A stretch of DNA of 64,000 bases. It comes from Zanthoxylum bungeanum (Eukaryota > Streptophyta > Magnoliopsida > Sapindales > Rutaceae). The notes under the pieces are model-generated. The model saw only the letters and a list, made by a program, of their open reading frames with translations, had not been told where the DNA came from and did not search any database. Shown piece by piece: positions 33,806 to 45,244 of this stretch. A program made the position numbers and the translations under genes. The stretch lies in assembly GCA_019454045.1 (NCBI GenBank), contig SKCR01032775.1:62001-126000 (forward strand). Reading direction: 5' to 3'. Numbering within the stretch: position 1 is the stretch's first letter; every line of letters begins with the position of its first letter.

Positions 33806-36202
33806 ACCAATTATAAACTAATACTAAGAAAGTTTCCGTTAGTATATACATGAGTGTGTGTGTGAGTGAATATAGGTGTATATGAAATCTCACTGACAAA
33901 GACTTGAGATTTTAGCAGACCATTAAAGCAGTGAAGTAACCGTGTGATGTTTGGTAGCAGTAGCATGATTTTACCTAATCCTTTGAAAATTTGATATCAG
34001 ATTATATACCCACTACTAATATCTTAAAACAATAAGAATAATGCACTGATAATACAGTAACAATTTGAGTCCGTTTTGTCTGGTGCGTTAGCATTATTAC
34101 AGTAACAGTTTCTCAAATAATTGAGAAATTATTGAGCAAATTGAATCATTTTTGTCAAGTTATTGCGTGGAGGGTTCTTCTCAATCAACTCCAAACTGAT
34201 TTCTTGAACATTGAGATTTTTGTTTCTTTTCTTTTTTTTGTTTGGCCCCATCAAATGAAACCACAGTGACCAGTTCAACAACATTACAAACAAACTTAAC
34301 AAATTAACAGTAATAAAATTCAAAATATCAAAGAGACAGAGACAATATATTTGGTTGGTGAATGCTTGCTGTTGCTAATGTTTCTTCCTTCAAAAAACAA
34401 CCAAATGATTAATCTGACAAAATTGTTTGCACAACCAATTGATTGCTAAATAATCAAGTATTTTAAAATTAATATGTTGATCTATTCGACATTAACCGGA
34501 AGTTAAGGGATTTTGGGTTTGGATCTTCTTGATATGCATAGACGTTTAAGAGTCATTTGGTTAATTAGTCCCATAATCACTCAAAATTTGTCGTTTACCT
34601 TCACCTTAAATCCATAATTTTAGTGTACACGGTTGAACATTGTAGCAAAGAGATACATGTTTAAAGTCATTCCATTAAAATCATTTATTCCAAAAATATT
34701 TTCTGATTATTAGAACTGAACTATGAAAATTTTGGAGAAGAAAAAAATTATTTCCGTCAAATAATTTTAAATTTATAATTCGTAAGTCAATTTTCGAAGA
34801 AAAAATAGCAAAAATTTTTCATTGACCCAAAAATATTTTTTGTTGATCAAGTTTTCCATGAATTTCTCAAACAAACCCATTAAATCACTTCATATCAGTC
34901 AATGTCAGTAAGATTTCATAGGGTAAATGTTTGGAGTGAACCTAGTGTGTAAAACTCTTGGTTGCGGGTGAGCCACGTGAAACTTGGTTGATAGTGGAAA
35001 TCTTCAAGCGCGACTTGGGGGAGTGGACGTAGGCATAGTTGGCCGAACCGTTATAAATCATGGTATTATTTTCTCTATCCCTAACTCTTTACTTATTGCA
35101 AGCTTTCATTTATATATATGCTTATTGGTTAGAAATTTGCATATAAGTTATATATTGAAATAGAGAAAATCGACATAAGCCAAATCGGTAAAACTAGATA
35201 AAATCGGTAAAGATTTTAAATTCCGCATTATTAGACAATAACCCAATTCACCCCATCTTGGGAATATAGAGTTTGGTTGTTGTATGCTTATAGGGAATTT
35301 CAATATCTTCCTATAATTCCCACTACCTTCTAAGAAGTTATGATCCATTATGTATCTATTGATTATCTTCTTAATTTCATTTATGGTTATTTGACTATAA
35401 AGGGAGGACTCATCTTCTTATTTGCACGTACTTAATAATATATTTTATTTCTCAATATATTTTTTATATCTAAAATGCTCCAATATTTTATTCTTCTTAT
35501 AGAATTCCAATTTGCTTCGCAAACTCTTGTATCTTATAATGCTTGCATCCGTTTATATATATTTGCATGATCAAGAGGTTGCATAGGCACTTGAATTTTC
35601 TGTGTGAAGAGTGTTTGCTTCTTCTTAATGTTTTTGGGTATTAACTCATACTTGTATTCTTGTGAATTCCAATTCATCCACCACATAATCTTTAGTTGTT
35701 TTCTATATTAATTACTCATGAAGTATTTTTTATGCAAAAAATGAATGATCATCACCGATTAGACAATTATTCTTGCATTTGATGCTAATTCCACAATATT
35801 TCAATTTTTTTTTGGCTTTGTTATAAGATTTTTCGATGAAGAGTAATAGTCATCCATTCGATGCGGTATTATGAGAACACCAATTTGTATGATAGAGTTT
35901 GTATAATTTGTATGCGTATTTTTAATATTATCGAAAGGTTCATTAAACGGAACAAATTTTTGAATTTTTATCTTAGTTTTATTTTATAATGTTATTAATA
36001 TCACTTTTTATCTTTATTTAATCTTCATATTTATTTTATCATCAATATTTAACAGAGATTCATCATTTTCAAATTTCATATTCCAATGAAATATGAATTT
36101 AAATAAAAAATAAACAAATTTATTTATTAATGAAATTGAATTCCACTTGAGGTATAATTTATTATTCAACACGGGTATAATTTATTTATTATTTCACTTG
36201 AG

Positions 36203-36329
36203 GTATAAGACGTCCGGCCCGGCGCGGAAAACGCCTTGACCGAGTTTTTCCCGAACCCGGACTTTTATTGTTATTGGCGGGCTCGGGCCGGGCTTATCAA
36301 AGCTCAGGTCCGGCCCATTTCCACCCCTA
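36203..36329. mobile_element. Truncated hAT array element (CCGGCCCG type)
   Basis: The right end GGCCCATTTCCACCCCTA and the preceding TTATCAAAGCTCAGGTCCGG match the right part of 9184-9638. The left terminus is missing. Confidence 0.6.
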
Positions 36330-36710
36330 AGCAACTCAAAGTAAAGAGATATATAAGTATATTTTTTCTATTTTTTAAAAAAAAAAAAAAAATTAATGTA
36401 GGTCCATCTCACTACTTAAAAAAATAAAATAAAATTTACCTCTTCAATAAAGTCTTACTTTCATTTTCCCCAAAATATTCAACTTTCTTTTTTATTCTTT
36501 TCGTGTGGAGACAAAACCAGTGGACAAATAAGTATACCTATACATTTGGGCCGCGGCCCAGTAACTGTTTAGAACCAAGCAAGGAGCCCATTTACTTGGC
36601 CCATTTAGCCCACACAAAGCTGTAGCTACCGCTATGCAAACCACCGCTGTTTGCAAATATTATCCCATACGAACACACCCTCATCATCCCCACACAACAT
36701 ACACAGCAAA

Positions 36711-37217
36711 ATGGCGCTTTCCCTGCAATTGCCGGCAATACCCATTCTCCCCAAAACATCCGTACAATCAAAACTGCCACCTGTCAGTCACAACATTTCT
36801 TTCCGCCACTCAAAACTCACAACCGCCGCTACTCTTAGGAAAAACCGTTCATTTGTCATTAAAGCGATTGAAGGAAGCCAAGAGAGCGCTGAGAAATCCG
36901 AGACCGTTAGTGAACCGGAGTCCAAATCAGTGAGTAGTTCAACTGAGTCGAGTGCCGAGATGAGCGAGTTGGGATCGGAAATAAAGAAGGCGTTGAAGGA
37001 GAGGAAAGAGGAGAAGGAGGGGGATTTATTGAGTGGGGTCGGGGAGGAGATAAGGGAAATAGAGTGGCCGGCGTTTGGTAAGGTTTTGGGGACGACAGGT
37101 GTCGTGCTGGGAGTGATTGCTGGGTCAAGTGTCGTTTTGCTCACTGTTAATTTCGTTTTGGCCGAATTATCTGATAGGGTTTTCGCCGGTAGAGGTGTTC
37201 AAGATTTCTTTGGGTGA
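36711..37217 (+). CDS. SECE1: Chloroplast SecE1, thylakoid Sec translocase subunit
   Basis: Intronless, 168 residues. It has a Ser/Lys-rich N-terminus without acidic residues over about 50 residues (plastid transit peptide), an acidic/Lys linker, then the SecE core: GEEIREIEWPAFGKVL at about 111-126 and a single membrane span at about 127-151, followed by a short tail ending DFFG. SecE pairs with SecY in the thylakoid membrane to form the channel used by cpSecA. The length and single span fit plant SECE1 (Arabidopsis At4g14870, recalled). The start follows ACAGCAAA and is the only sensible ATG. It converges with prefoldin 2 on the other strand, 1.2 kb apart. Confidence 0.9.
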   Translation: MALSLQLPAIPILPKTSVQSKLPPVSHNISFRHSKLTTAATLRKNRSFVIKAIEGSQESAEKSETVSEPESKSVSSSTESSAEMSELGSEIKKALKERKEEKEGDLLSGVGEEIREIEWPAFGKVLGTTGVVLGVIAGSSVVLLTVNFVLAELSDRVFAGRGVQDFFG

Positions 37218-37588
37218 TAAATAAAAAAAGAGATCAAGCAATGACGATTGAGGTGTGGGCATATGGAACTCTTGTTGTATGTAATCTTGAAATTTATTCA
37301 CGCACAAGTTTAATAAATTCTTCACTTTCACCCCTACTTTGCTGGCTATAATCCATTTTCAAATTTAGCGCTTTTTGAAATTTAAAGCTAATCTAATTAA
37401 GGATTATCTTCAAATGTGAAGAACAAAGAATTAAGATGATAAAGATGCAGTAGCTCAAGTTGCTACTTTCAGCAAATGTAAGTACCAAAACAGATACGTT
37501 TGACTTAGAATTACTGATGTTTGAATTTTGATCTTGGATGGACAAATAACCTCTTCCGCCAAAGGCCCCTACTAATATATAATGCAAC

Positions 37589-37980
37589 TAAGGATTACAT
37601 TGGTTGGATATTCAATTATTTTGGGTATATCTAAAACGGTAATCAAATCCAATATTCGATAATTATTCATAATCTGAAAATTTCGGAAAAAAATGATGAA
37701 ATTTTAATAAATAATTAAATAAATAAATTATTTAATGACTTGTGTAAAAAATTAATTTTTGATTTTAAAATTAATATTATTATAATTTTTTTTTTTTTTA
37801 GTCGTATATTGGATATAAGATATCCAAAATATTAAAATCCATAACCGACTAATATCCATTTTGGATTTTTAATTTCATATCCGAAATCTATTCACTATTA
37901 TTTAAACTTTGGATATCAGATAATTTTTTTAATCAATTCTGGTCGGATATCCAATATATCCAACCAAATAGCCATCCCTA
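37589..37980. mobile_element. hAT-type element with GGATATCCAAT arrays
   Basis: Ends TAAGGATTACATTGGTTGGATA and TATCCAACCAAATAGCCATCCCTA are imperfect inverted repeats. Flanks AATGCAAC (37581-37588) and AATGCATT (37981-37988) agree at 6 of 8 positions. 392 bp, non-coding, between the 3' ends of SECE1 and prefoldin 2. Confidence 0.7.
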
Positions 37981-38411
37981 AATGCATTTTAGGCAAGGGT
38001 TTGTTTGTATCACAGCTAACTATAAACTTCATTGCCCTAAAGCATATTTGATGAATATAAATGTGTGACGATGATTCAAATTTTACGCAGCACAATCACT
38101 TGATTCTGGGAGATTTTTCAGTAGGACTATTTCAAGAATCAGGATAAAAACCAATGCATCTGAATATCTTATGCATCGACAAAACAATATCCAGCTTAAT
38201 TATGCATCAATTAGATCCTAGTTTAGCTACTTGAAGAACTCGTCACAAAGTCCATACTTGCAAACACATACAGAAAGATCAAACACAAAATAATATTCGG
38301 CAATATTTGTAACACTTCATTAGCACACCCAGTTCTCTAACAGATATATTGTAATAAAACTGTTATCCAACATGTTCAAGAGCTCATGGAGGAATAAAAA
38401 TACAAGACGAA

Positions 38412-38858
38412 TCACTCACTTGTACTAGCAGGACCAACAAGGACTCCTTGAGCAGAACCTTCCTTCCGGTTACTATCATCATTTGCTTCACTGTCAGGCT
38501 TTCTAATCCTAATTTTATATTTAGCTTCAAAGTCGGAAATTTCTTTCTTCTTTGTTGCCAAGGCCTCATAAAGCCTTGCGATTACCTCCTCTATCCCCTC
38601 TTTATTGCGGTGGACGGCAGGAAGGACCTCGTTGATTGTTCTCTCCACCAGCACACCTCCAATCATTCGGTAGCACTTTCTAGAAGGGTCAAGCGGTTTA
38701 ATAGCATTAATGACCAACGAGTGCTCGCTCGCTTCCATCTCCAGTTCAGTAATTTTCGAGTAGATTTGGTTCAGTTCAGTTCTCATAGATGCGTACATAT
38801 TTGCAACTATTTGTTCATTTGCCGGTTCCCTGCGCTCAGCTTCAGCTCTGCTAGCCAT
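38412..38858 (-). CDS. PFD2: Prefoldin subunit 2
   Basis: 148 residues from the ATG at 38858, the usual length of plant PFD2. Beta-type prefoldin layout: an N-terminal coiled coil (NEQIVANMYASMRTELNQIYSKITELEMEASEHSLVI), a beta-hairpin region (PLDPSRKCYRMIGGVLVERT), and a C-terminal coiled coil with KKKEISDFEAKYKI. Prefoldin is a cytosolic hexamer that hands unfolded actin and tubulin to the CCT chaperonin. An acceptor at 38865-38868 (TTTGCAG on the minus strand) 6 nt before the ATG and a good donor CAG/GTATGCC at 39849-39843 suggest one 5' UTR intron of about 985 nt, which contains a SINE relic. The track's extra N-terminal residues would be intron-derived. Confidence 0.92.
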   Translation of the reverse strand: MASRAEAERREPANEQIVANMYASMRTELNQIYSKITELEMEASEHSLVINAIKPLDPSRKCYRMIGGVLVERTINEVLPAVHRNKEGIEEVIARLYEALATKKKEISDFEAKYKIRIRKPDSEANDDSNRKEGSAQGVLVGPASTSE

Positions 38859-39305
38859 GATTTCCTGCAAATAAAAAGACGATAGTAAAGAAAATGAGCA
38901 CACACAAAATCAAATCTCCACAGTATATGAATCAACACGCAGGCCTAAAGTTGATATAGCATTTGCAAACAATCTATTTCCGGCAAGCACCAAACACCAC
39001 ATTGATAGATGAAACTTTCTAAGAATAACGAGGGCAGTCAACACAATTTTTCATGATATTAAAAAATAAAATTTCTTTGAAGGCAAAAACAGAACATGTC
39101 ACCATTTAGAATTCTTGCTTATAAATAAAGGAAACTCACAGTAAGCAAACCTCGGTGTATATATATGACCCTTCACGTTACAGAAGCCAAATAAGGGATC
39201 AGATACACAAGTACAATCTTAGATAATGTGATGTACTACTGAAACAAATGAGCACTTGGCCACAATTTTCAGAGAAGTTGAGTGCTTCAGAACCTTTAGT
39301 CCTTT

Positions 39306-39470
39306 ACTTTTTTTTTGGAAACGTTGGAAATCCCGCCGCCAAATCACCTAACCCGAGCCAAGTGGAGCAGCTAAAACCCCGCCTGTCTCAGGCTCTTACA
39401 ATAAATACACCACTGAACTGAAACCCAGGACCTGACAACTAAGTTCTAAGCTCTTTGCCATTACAAGCAT
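39306..39470 (-). mobile_element. Diverged SINE copy inside the inferred PFD2 5' UTR intron
   Basis: Minus strand: AATGGCAAAGAGCTTAGAAC, B-box region CAGGTCCTGGGTTTCAGTTC, GTAAGAGCCTGAGACAGGCGGGGTTTT, GGCGGGATTTCCAACGTTTCC, then poly(A). Same family as 13290-13476. No clear flanking duplication. Confidence 0.75.
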
Positions 39471-39899
39471 TATGTTAATTTATACTTGGATGAACAAACA
39501 GTTTAGAAACTAGTTTCAATTGTTTTAAGTACCGTACATGCCAAATAATGTAAGTAAAATTTCCATATTGTAAAACATCTCATGCCCAAAACATGTAATT
39601 TTAAAAATACGAGGAGGAAAAAAAAGAAGCAAAAATGGGCTATAACGAACAGCAGCAGGAATAATTCAACAAATACTAAGAAATAAACTCAAAGCAATGG
39701 AGATGGCATGTCCAGTGGCAGTGATGGGATCATCGGCATATCACTGAAACTTATCAATTTTAGGTGCAAATACTGAGTAAACGAAACAAGATTAAAAAGC
39801 TTCGCAAATATCAAAATAATAAGACTAAATGAAGATTAGAAAGGCATACCTGATTTTTGAATCTAATAGAAGACAGTAAACCCTAACCCTAAATGATAG

Positions 39900-40679
39900 A
39901 GAGCAGAAACTGAAGACTTAAATGAGATCGGAGAGCAACGGTGACGTTTAAGAACACTGATAAAGGACACTATCAATGATTTCCAGATCTTCGTAAAATT
40001 CCGTTAATAAACCAAGAGTTTTTTGTGTGTGGATATTTTCATCAGTGGCCCTTAAAATTTTGTTAGTGTCAGCATTACCTCCCAAGTTTAGAAATTAGTC
40101 TCCAATGCCCCCAAGTTTAGGAATTGGCCACCAATGCCCCTACAGTCAAAGATATTACAATTCATCCCTTATTTTTATTATTCCTCACTGACTCACTTCT
40201 TATTAATTAGAAAATCAGTTTGTCCTTTTACCATTATTCTATTAGCTTTTTCTTTTTCTCATCTCTCTTAATAAAAGAATAAATTTGTGACCGGCACTCA
40301 ATTTTATTCAATTTGTAGTTCAGAATGTAACTAATTTATGATTAAATGGTCCAATTTAAATTTTTATTGTTAAAAATAATTTGTAAGTATTTTATAGAAG
40401 TTAGATGGTATTGGACAAATGAGTTATAATTATAACACCCATGTCCAAAGAGAGGGTAGTTGCCATAAGATGCAAGCACAGATACATAAATTCACTAACC
40501 CACAATTTCAGCACAAGTTCAAATTGAAAATCCCCAAAACCTTAGAAATAACAGTTACATAGACCAATCCAGTTCTACATAATCCTAAGCTACAAATGAA
40601 GATTATGAGCACCACAATGCAACTCCTACTGAAATGGTAGTTTGGGAGGATGTGAAAAGTCATTTGTTATCAACACACT
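39900..40679. other. Intergenic between the PFD2 5' end and the ankyrin gene 3' end
   Basis: Includes the probable PFD2 first exon (about 39850-39950) and promoter. A 36-bp tandem duplication (CCAAGTTTAGxAATTxG.C.CCAATGCCC) lies at about 40082-40139. No further gene seen. Confidence 0.5.
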
Positions 40680-41399
40680 CTAGTCTTCATCATCTTGTGT
40701 GTCATCCTCACTTACAAGATGCTTAAGTACTAACTTTGCCTTTTTCGGTTCAGTTGAGGCTTCTTCCTTAATATCATCTTCATCGCCCTTCCTCTTCAGG
40801 CCTTCATCTCCCTTTGCGTCAGGACTGGAAGCAGAAACTTCAACACCGGAATTCCCTGGCTTCGAATCCGATTCCCCAGCTTGCTCTTTCCCATTCAAAT
40901 TTCCTTTCTTGGATGACTGTTCCCATTCTTCCAAAAATGACCGAATTTCTTCACTGCGTGCAACATCAAGAGGGGTCTTTCCCGCTTTTGTCTTAGCAGT
41001 AAGACTGGCACCTTTTCTTACCAAGTACTTCACAAGCTCCAGGTGAGACCCTTGAACAGCATAGTGCAGCGGAGTGAGGCCCTTGCGAGTGAAAGCTTTG
41101 ATGGAGACACCAGAAGAAACTAGAGTCCGAACGACTTCTAAATGTCCCTTTTGGGATGCAAAGTGAATTGCACCCATGTCATCCACTGCAGCAGCACCAA
41201 CATCCGCCTTATTCTTGCAGAGATAGCTAACTACCTCTGTCTGCCCAGACCATGCAGCTAAGTGTAGTGGAGTTCTCGAGTGCTTATCTCTGGAGTTGAC
41301 AGACAAAGGGTTAGTGCTGAGTATTAACTGCACCGCCTGCAGGTCACCAGACCTTGCCGCTGCATGAAGTTCTTCTCCTTCATTACCCATCACCAACAT
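40680..41399 (-). CDS. Ankyrin-repeat protein with acidic/basic C-terminal tail
   Basis: 239 residues from 41399; a second ATG at 41390 (MGNEGEE) is also plausible. Four to five ankyrin repeats cover about 9-165: GEELHAAARSGDLQAVQLIL, RTPLHLAAWSGQTEVVSYL, GAIHFASQKGHLEVVRTLV, TPLHYAVQGSHLELVKYLV and KTPLDVARSEE. The tail has GLKRKGDED and EPKKAKL, possible nuclear localisation signals, and ends SEDDTQDDED. Ankyrin repeats bind proteins; no catalytic domain is present and the partner is unknown. A GT donor context (ACAG/GTACGC) at about 41960 and likely AG acceptors near 41464 suggest a 5' UTR intron. Confidence 0.85.
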   Translation of the reverse strand: MLVMGNEGEELHAAARSGDLQAVQLILSTNPLSVNSRDKHSRTPLHLAAWSGQTEVVSYLCKNKADVGAAAVDDMGAIHFASQKGHLEVVRTLVSSGVSIKAFTRKGLTPLHYAVQGSHLELVKYLVRKGASLTAKTKAGKTPLDVARSEEIRSFLEEWEQSSKKGNLNGKEQAGESDSKPGNSGVEVSASSPDAKGDEGLKRKGDEDDIKEEASTEPKKAKLVLKHLVSEDDTQDDED

Positions 41400-42976
41400 G
41401 CAACAATTGCAGATAGTATAGGGTAATCAATCCAGTTTTTAAATAGTTCAGAAACTGATTCCTGTTGGTTTCAGTGACATTAACCTGAAATAATGGGAAT
41501 CACATTTTCATATAGTAAGGCTATGTTTTAGTTCTTGTATTTCTGCTTAATTTTGAAACATATCGGTCAAAGTATTAAGTAAAAACTTAGCTAATGATTC
41601 TATTTCACAGCTCAATCCAAACACACACTAAAACACCACACGTCTGAAAAAATAAAATATAGCAGCAGATACTTACTATGTAATATGCACATACAAATTG
41701 AAAGCAGGTGGCAAAATGCAACAATAATTCATTGATATATATATCTAAAATCAAACTAATTGCGAAATGAAAAGCTCACTGATAGAACAGTACGAATATA
41801 ATTAACTTCTTCAAGTATCAAAATTTTCACAATTATGTGAGCAAATACTGAGTTGCTTTGCAATAAAAAGATAAGAGGTAATAAAAAATAAATTAATGAA
41901 TATTCCTTGTATTTTGTTTATTTTTTGCATTTAGAAGAAGAGAAAAGGGTAAGCGTACCTGTTTGTGATTTGTGAAATGGAATCGGCAGAGAGAATTTCA
42001 TAGGAGATCGTAAACCCTAGTCCTGGAATTTTAAAGACCAAATCGCGCGTCGAAAGAGAGCAGCAGAAACTAAAATACCAAATTCAATAGAAAGCCCTTT
42101 GAAACGGCAACGTCTTGACGCCAGATATATTTGCTTAAAAGAGGCCCATTTGCAAGTTTCCTGTTAAATATAGGGTCAATAAAGTTGAGATTTTTTTAAA
42201 AAGAAAAATCAAATGTTATTTTCCTTTTCTTTTATCTGTTTTTACTCGTTCTATTTTTTCATTCCTTTTTATTTTCTTCTCCTCAAATATTAAAATGATT
42301 TTATGATTTTATTTTTTCAAAAAAAAATAAAGGATGGGCAAAATCCAAATTAATTTTTTTTATCACTTTACCTACCTAATATTCGAACGCAAAATGGAAA
42401 GTCTTTTATTTTATTCAGTAAAAAAATTAATTAAAATTACCACTAGAAGGGTCGATTTAGGTGTATAATAAATTGAGTGATGCATAAGAGATAAGTCGCC
42501 ACTTCTATTACTAAGATTATTTAAGAAAGCTAACGTACCACTCATGCACTTGAAGGCATGCCAGAGAAGGGAGATTGCCAGCAATATCTTAGTTCTAAAA
42601 GTTTTTTTTTTTGAAACGTTAGAAATTTTATCGTCAAACCACTTAACTCAGGCTTAAGCAACTCGAACCCAGGACCGACCAACCAAATCCTAAATACTTT
42701 GACACCAAACCACGGCGAATTGAATAAATTGTTTATTCTTTCATACCAAAATGTTGCAAAAATCTAATAACACCAGAAACAGAAGCCATTGCAAAACAGC
42801 ATTAAGCAACTTTACCATTCACATCAAGAACAATTCTCCTTGCATCCCAGTAGTAATTTAGTTGTTTTTTTTTAACCACAATTATGTAAAGGGTGAAGCC
42901 AAGAACATGCAATACACAATTACTAAACCTTTGCCTTGAACAGATTACTCAAAATGGGCAGCAAATAGCAATGTTC
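41400..42976. other. 5' region of the ankyrin gene and intergenic DNA
   Basis: Inferred 5' UTR intron (about 41464-41956) and first exon (about 41960-42060), then A+T-rich DNA with a SINE relic at 42600-42715. The 3' UTR of the L18-like gene starts at 42976 and runs leftward. No other gene seen. Confidence 0.5.
42600..42715 (-). mobile_element. Short, decayed SINE copy
   Basis: Minus strand: CGCCGTGGTTTGGTGTC (A-box side), GGTCCTGGGTTCGAGTTGC (B box), a deletion of the middle, then AAGTGGTTTGACGATAAAATTTC and poly(A) (poly-T at 42601-42612). Shorter than its relatives by an internal deletion. Confidence 0.7.
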
Positions 42977-44047
42977 CTAAGCAGCAGGCCGATAACTACC
43001 CTTCTTGGGTTTTCTCTGTTTAAGCTTCACCTTGACATTAACGCCATTATCAATGATAGCCTGAAGCACAATCTGAAGTTTTCCCTCCAACTTCTCTCCT
43101 TTCCTTGGTGTGTAAACCATATCATGAATATCATCAGCCAATGCTCTCTGAGCCAGAATTCCTCCCACTGCAGCGCAAGCAGTTGCGTTCCTAGTTGAAT
43201 CCAGATCAAATTTCAAATCTTTAGATATCGAATGAGCCACAGCGACCACTTTGCTAGTAACCCGGTGAACAATACAAGCACGAACAGAGGCTTTCGATAT
43301 GTAGATGTCCAGGCAAAATGGTTCATGGTAAGGAGCCGTAAGCTGATTAAAAGTTGGGGTTCTAACTCTCTTCTCCATGTTACTTACACTGTCACCTATC
43401 ACAAACTTATTAAATTCTTCATCAGCAGAGGCTAGATTTCGACTTGGGCTCTCCTTCTTTTTCCTTTCTTTAACATCACTCTTTCTCTTCGAAGCTTCTT
43501 TCTTTTGACTTTCTTTAATATCACTCTTTGTCTTTGAAGCTTCCTTCTTGTCACCTCCTTTATTATCTTCCTTTGTCTTCAAAGTTTTCCTCCTAGGAAA
43601 TTCAAAACTGTACTCCTCGTACTCCTTGGAGTTCCTATCAAGTTTATAGAAAAGATCCCCGCGAATTCTCATATTATCAATCTCATCAAAATCAGAGTCA
43701 CCCTCAAAAGATGCAGCATCATTACCATCAACAACATTTACATCAGGTTTTGCTTCCATGTCCTCTTCTAATCCTCGCCACGCCTGTGCTAGCCCGGCTG
43801 AAACTTGCCAAGTATCATCGTCTACGAGCTCAATATTATACTCACCAACATGAGGTCCCTTGTTGCTTAACAAAGGCGAAAGACTAATCCTACGACAGTA
43901 ACTTCTTGATGAAGCTGGCCTTTCATTTTCCTCAACAAAATTGTTCGAGGTTCTTGAGCAATAACTAGCGACAATAGAGACAAAACGAGAATTCAATACA
44001 AGTGATCTAAGAGTAGTACTGCTTCGCCTCAATAACGTAATTGTCAT
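42977..44047 (-). CDS. Ribosomal protein L18/L5-family protein, organellar type
   Basis: Intronless, 356 residues. The N-terminus (MTITLLRRSSTTLRSLVLNS) is Arg/Ser-rich with no acidic residues for about 35 residues and looks like a mitochondrial targeting peptide. A middle region of about 130-215 holds three imperfect Lys-rich repeats (KEASKxKSDxKE). The final 110 residues form an L18p-like domain: LDIYISKASVRACIVHRVTSKVVAVAHSISKDL, ACAAVGGILAQRA, then a basic tail KVKLKQRKPKKGSYRPAA. Bacterial L18 binds 5S rRNA. A long N-terminal extension is unusual but fits the recalled Arabidopsis At3g22450 family. Whether it is a ribosome component or a specialised RNA-binding protein is open. Confidence 0.85.
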   Translation of the reverse strand: MTITLLRRSSTTLRSLVLNSRFVSIVASYCSRTSNNFVEENERPASSRSYCRRISLSPLLSNKGPHVGEYNIELVDDDTWQVSAGLAQAWRGLEEDMEAKPDVNVVDGNDAASFEGDSDFDEIDNMRIRGDLFYKLDRNSKEYEEYSFEFPRRKTLKTKEDNKGGDKKEASKTKSDIKESQKKEASKRKSDVKERKKKESPSRNLASADEEFNKFVIGDSVSNMEKRVRTPTFNQLTAPYHEPFCLDIYISKASVRACIVHRVTSKVVAVAHSISKDLKFDLDSTRNATACAAVGGILAQRALADDIHDMVYTPRKGEKLEGKLQIVLQAIIDNGVNVKVKLKQRKPKKGSYRPAA

Positions 44048-44509
44048 TTTCAGTTCTGGGTAGGCGTCACTTCAGAATCTATATAGAAAACAGTTATGGG
44101 TTAGTTAGAAATATCGAGTTTCGTAGAAGCAAAACAACAAACGGTTGGTGTGCAAACAGTGATTTACATCTATTACGCCAAACGCAACGAAATCTCAGAG
44201 GCAAAATAAATAATCAATTTAAAGATTACAAATAAGCTCAGTAGTAGATGTGTGGGATGTGTCCAAAATATGAGGACGCAAAATCGTTTTTTATTTTTTG
44301 CCCTTTTTGCCGGGCTTGGTACATGGTGAGCTAAAACAGTACAGTTTCTCTTACATTTTAAGCTTTTGGGGCTGACTTCCCAAATTTTAAGGCACTAAAC
44401 TTTGAGCGATCAACAATGAAAATTTTTAAACCTTGTAGTTTTTTAAGAGATTAGAAATCATAAGAACATACTTTTATTTTGTTTGTTTTACATTTTTTTA
44501 AATTAAAGT

Positions 44510-45244
44510 TGAAAATACCAAAGTTCTGACCCAACACACCTAGGGGGGAATAGGTATAACAAACACTAATTAAAAAATTACTACACTATTCAAAACACGT
44601 TTCGAATAGAGTGGAAGGACAATCAACCACAATATAAACAAATCATTTAAATAATAAATCCAACATCACAAAAGTAAGATGCTTCAAGAATAAAAGGAGA
44701 CAAGAGATTTGTTTACGAAGTGGAAAACTCGTGAGAGTAAAAAACCACCCCGGGTATAGGCTACCACCCAAATCCACTATAAGAGAAAAACTTACAGAGA
44801 TGGTGAAAAGACCTAGAGCAACAACTTTGCCGACTCTAATCCCACAATTGTAATCACCCAAGGAACTCCTCGAGCATGCACCAAGCAACTTCCTTCAAAC
44901 CTTCTGAAGCCTCAATGGATTCAATCTCACAGGTAGTTATGTGTGTATGGTGTGATGTGAATAAACAAGAAAATCACTCAAGAAATAAGATATAATCTTA
45001 AGGAGAGATTTTTAAAATAAAGGGAAGACAAAGGCAAGGGCTATAAGGTAATGTGTTTTCTTCCCCAGGAAATTGGGGGCTAAGCATTCTTTTTATAGGT
45101 AGGGCTTAGAAGAGGCACAATTAGGTTAAAAAGGGCGCATCATAAAAACAGAAAATGCGCTATCCGTTCGAACGCACGAAGAACGTGATTCGAACGCGGT
45201 GAAAACTGCAAAGGCCGTTCGAACGAAATGGAAACGAAACTCAA
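44510..45244 (-). repeat. Truncated 3' LTR (minus strand)
   Basis: Matches 46780-47530 almost base for base, including ACACACCTAGGGGGG.AATAGG, and then stops at ACGAAACTCAA where gag sequence begins. Confidence 0.88.

Larger units (their letters stand above)
30839..36710. other. Large intergenic interval without a supported gene
   Basis: Contains the hAT element at 31780-32335, a SINE-like unit at 33560-33770, a (TA)n tract at 33771-33800, and a copia-LTR-like fragment at about 34960-35070 (GGAGTGGACGTAGGCATAG, GCCGAACCGTTATAAAT). A truncated hAT array fragment lies at 36203-36329. The rest is AT-rich unique-looking sequence; no protein-like frame was found. Confidence 0.55.

Noticed and set aside
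36788..37144. 118-codon frame antisense to SECE1
   Set aside because: Shadow of the real gene in the opposite strand; no independent signal.
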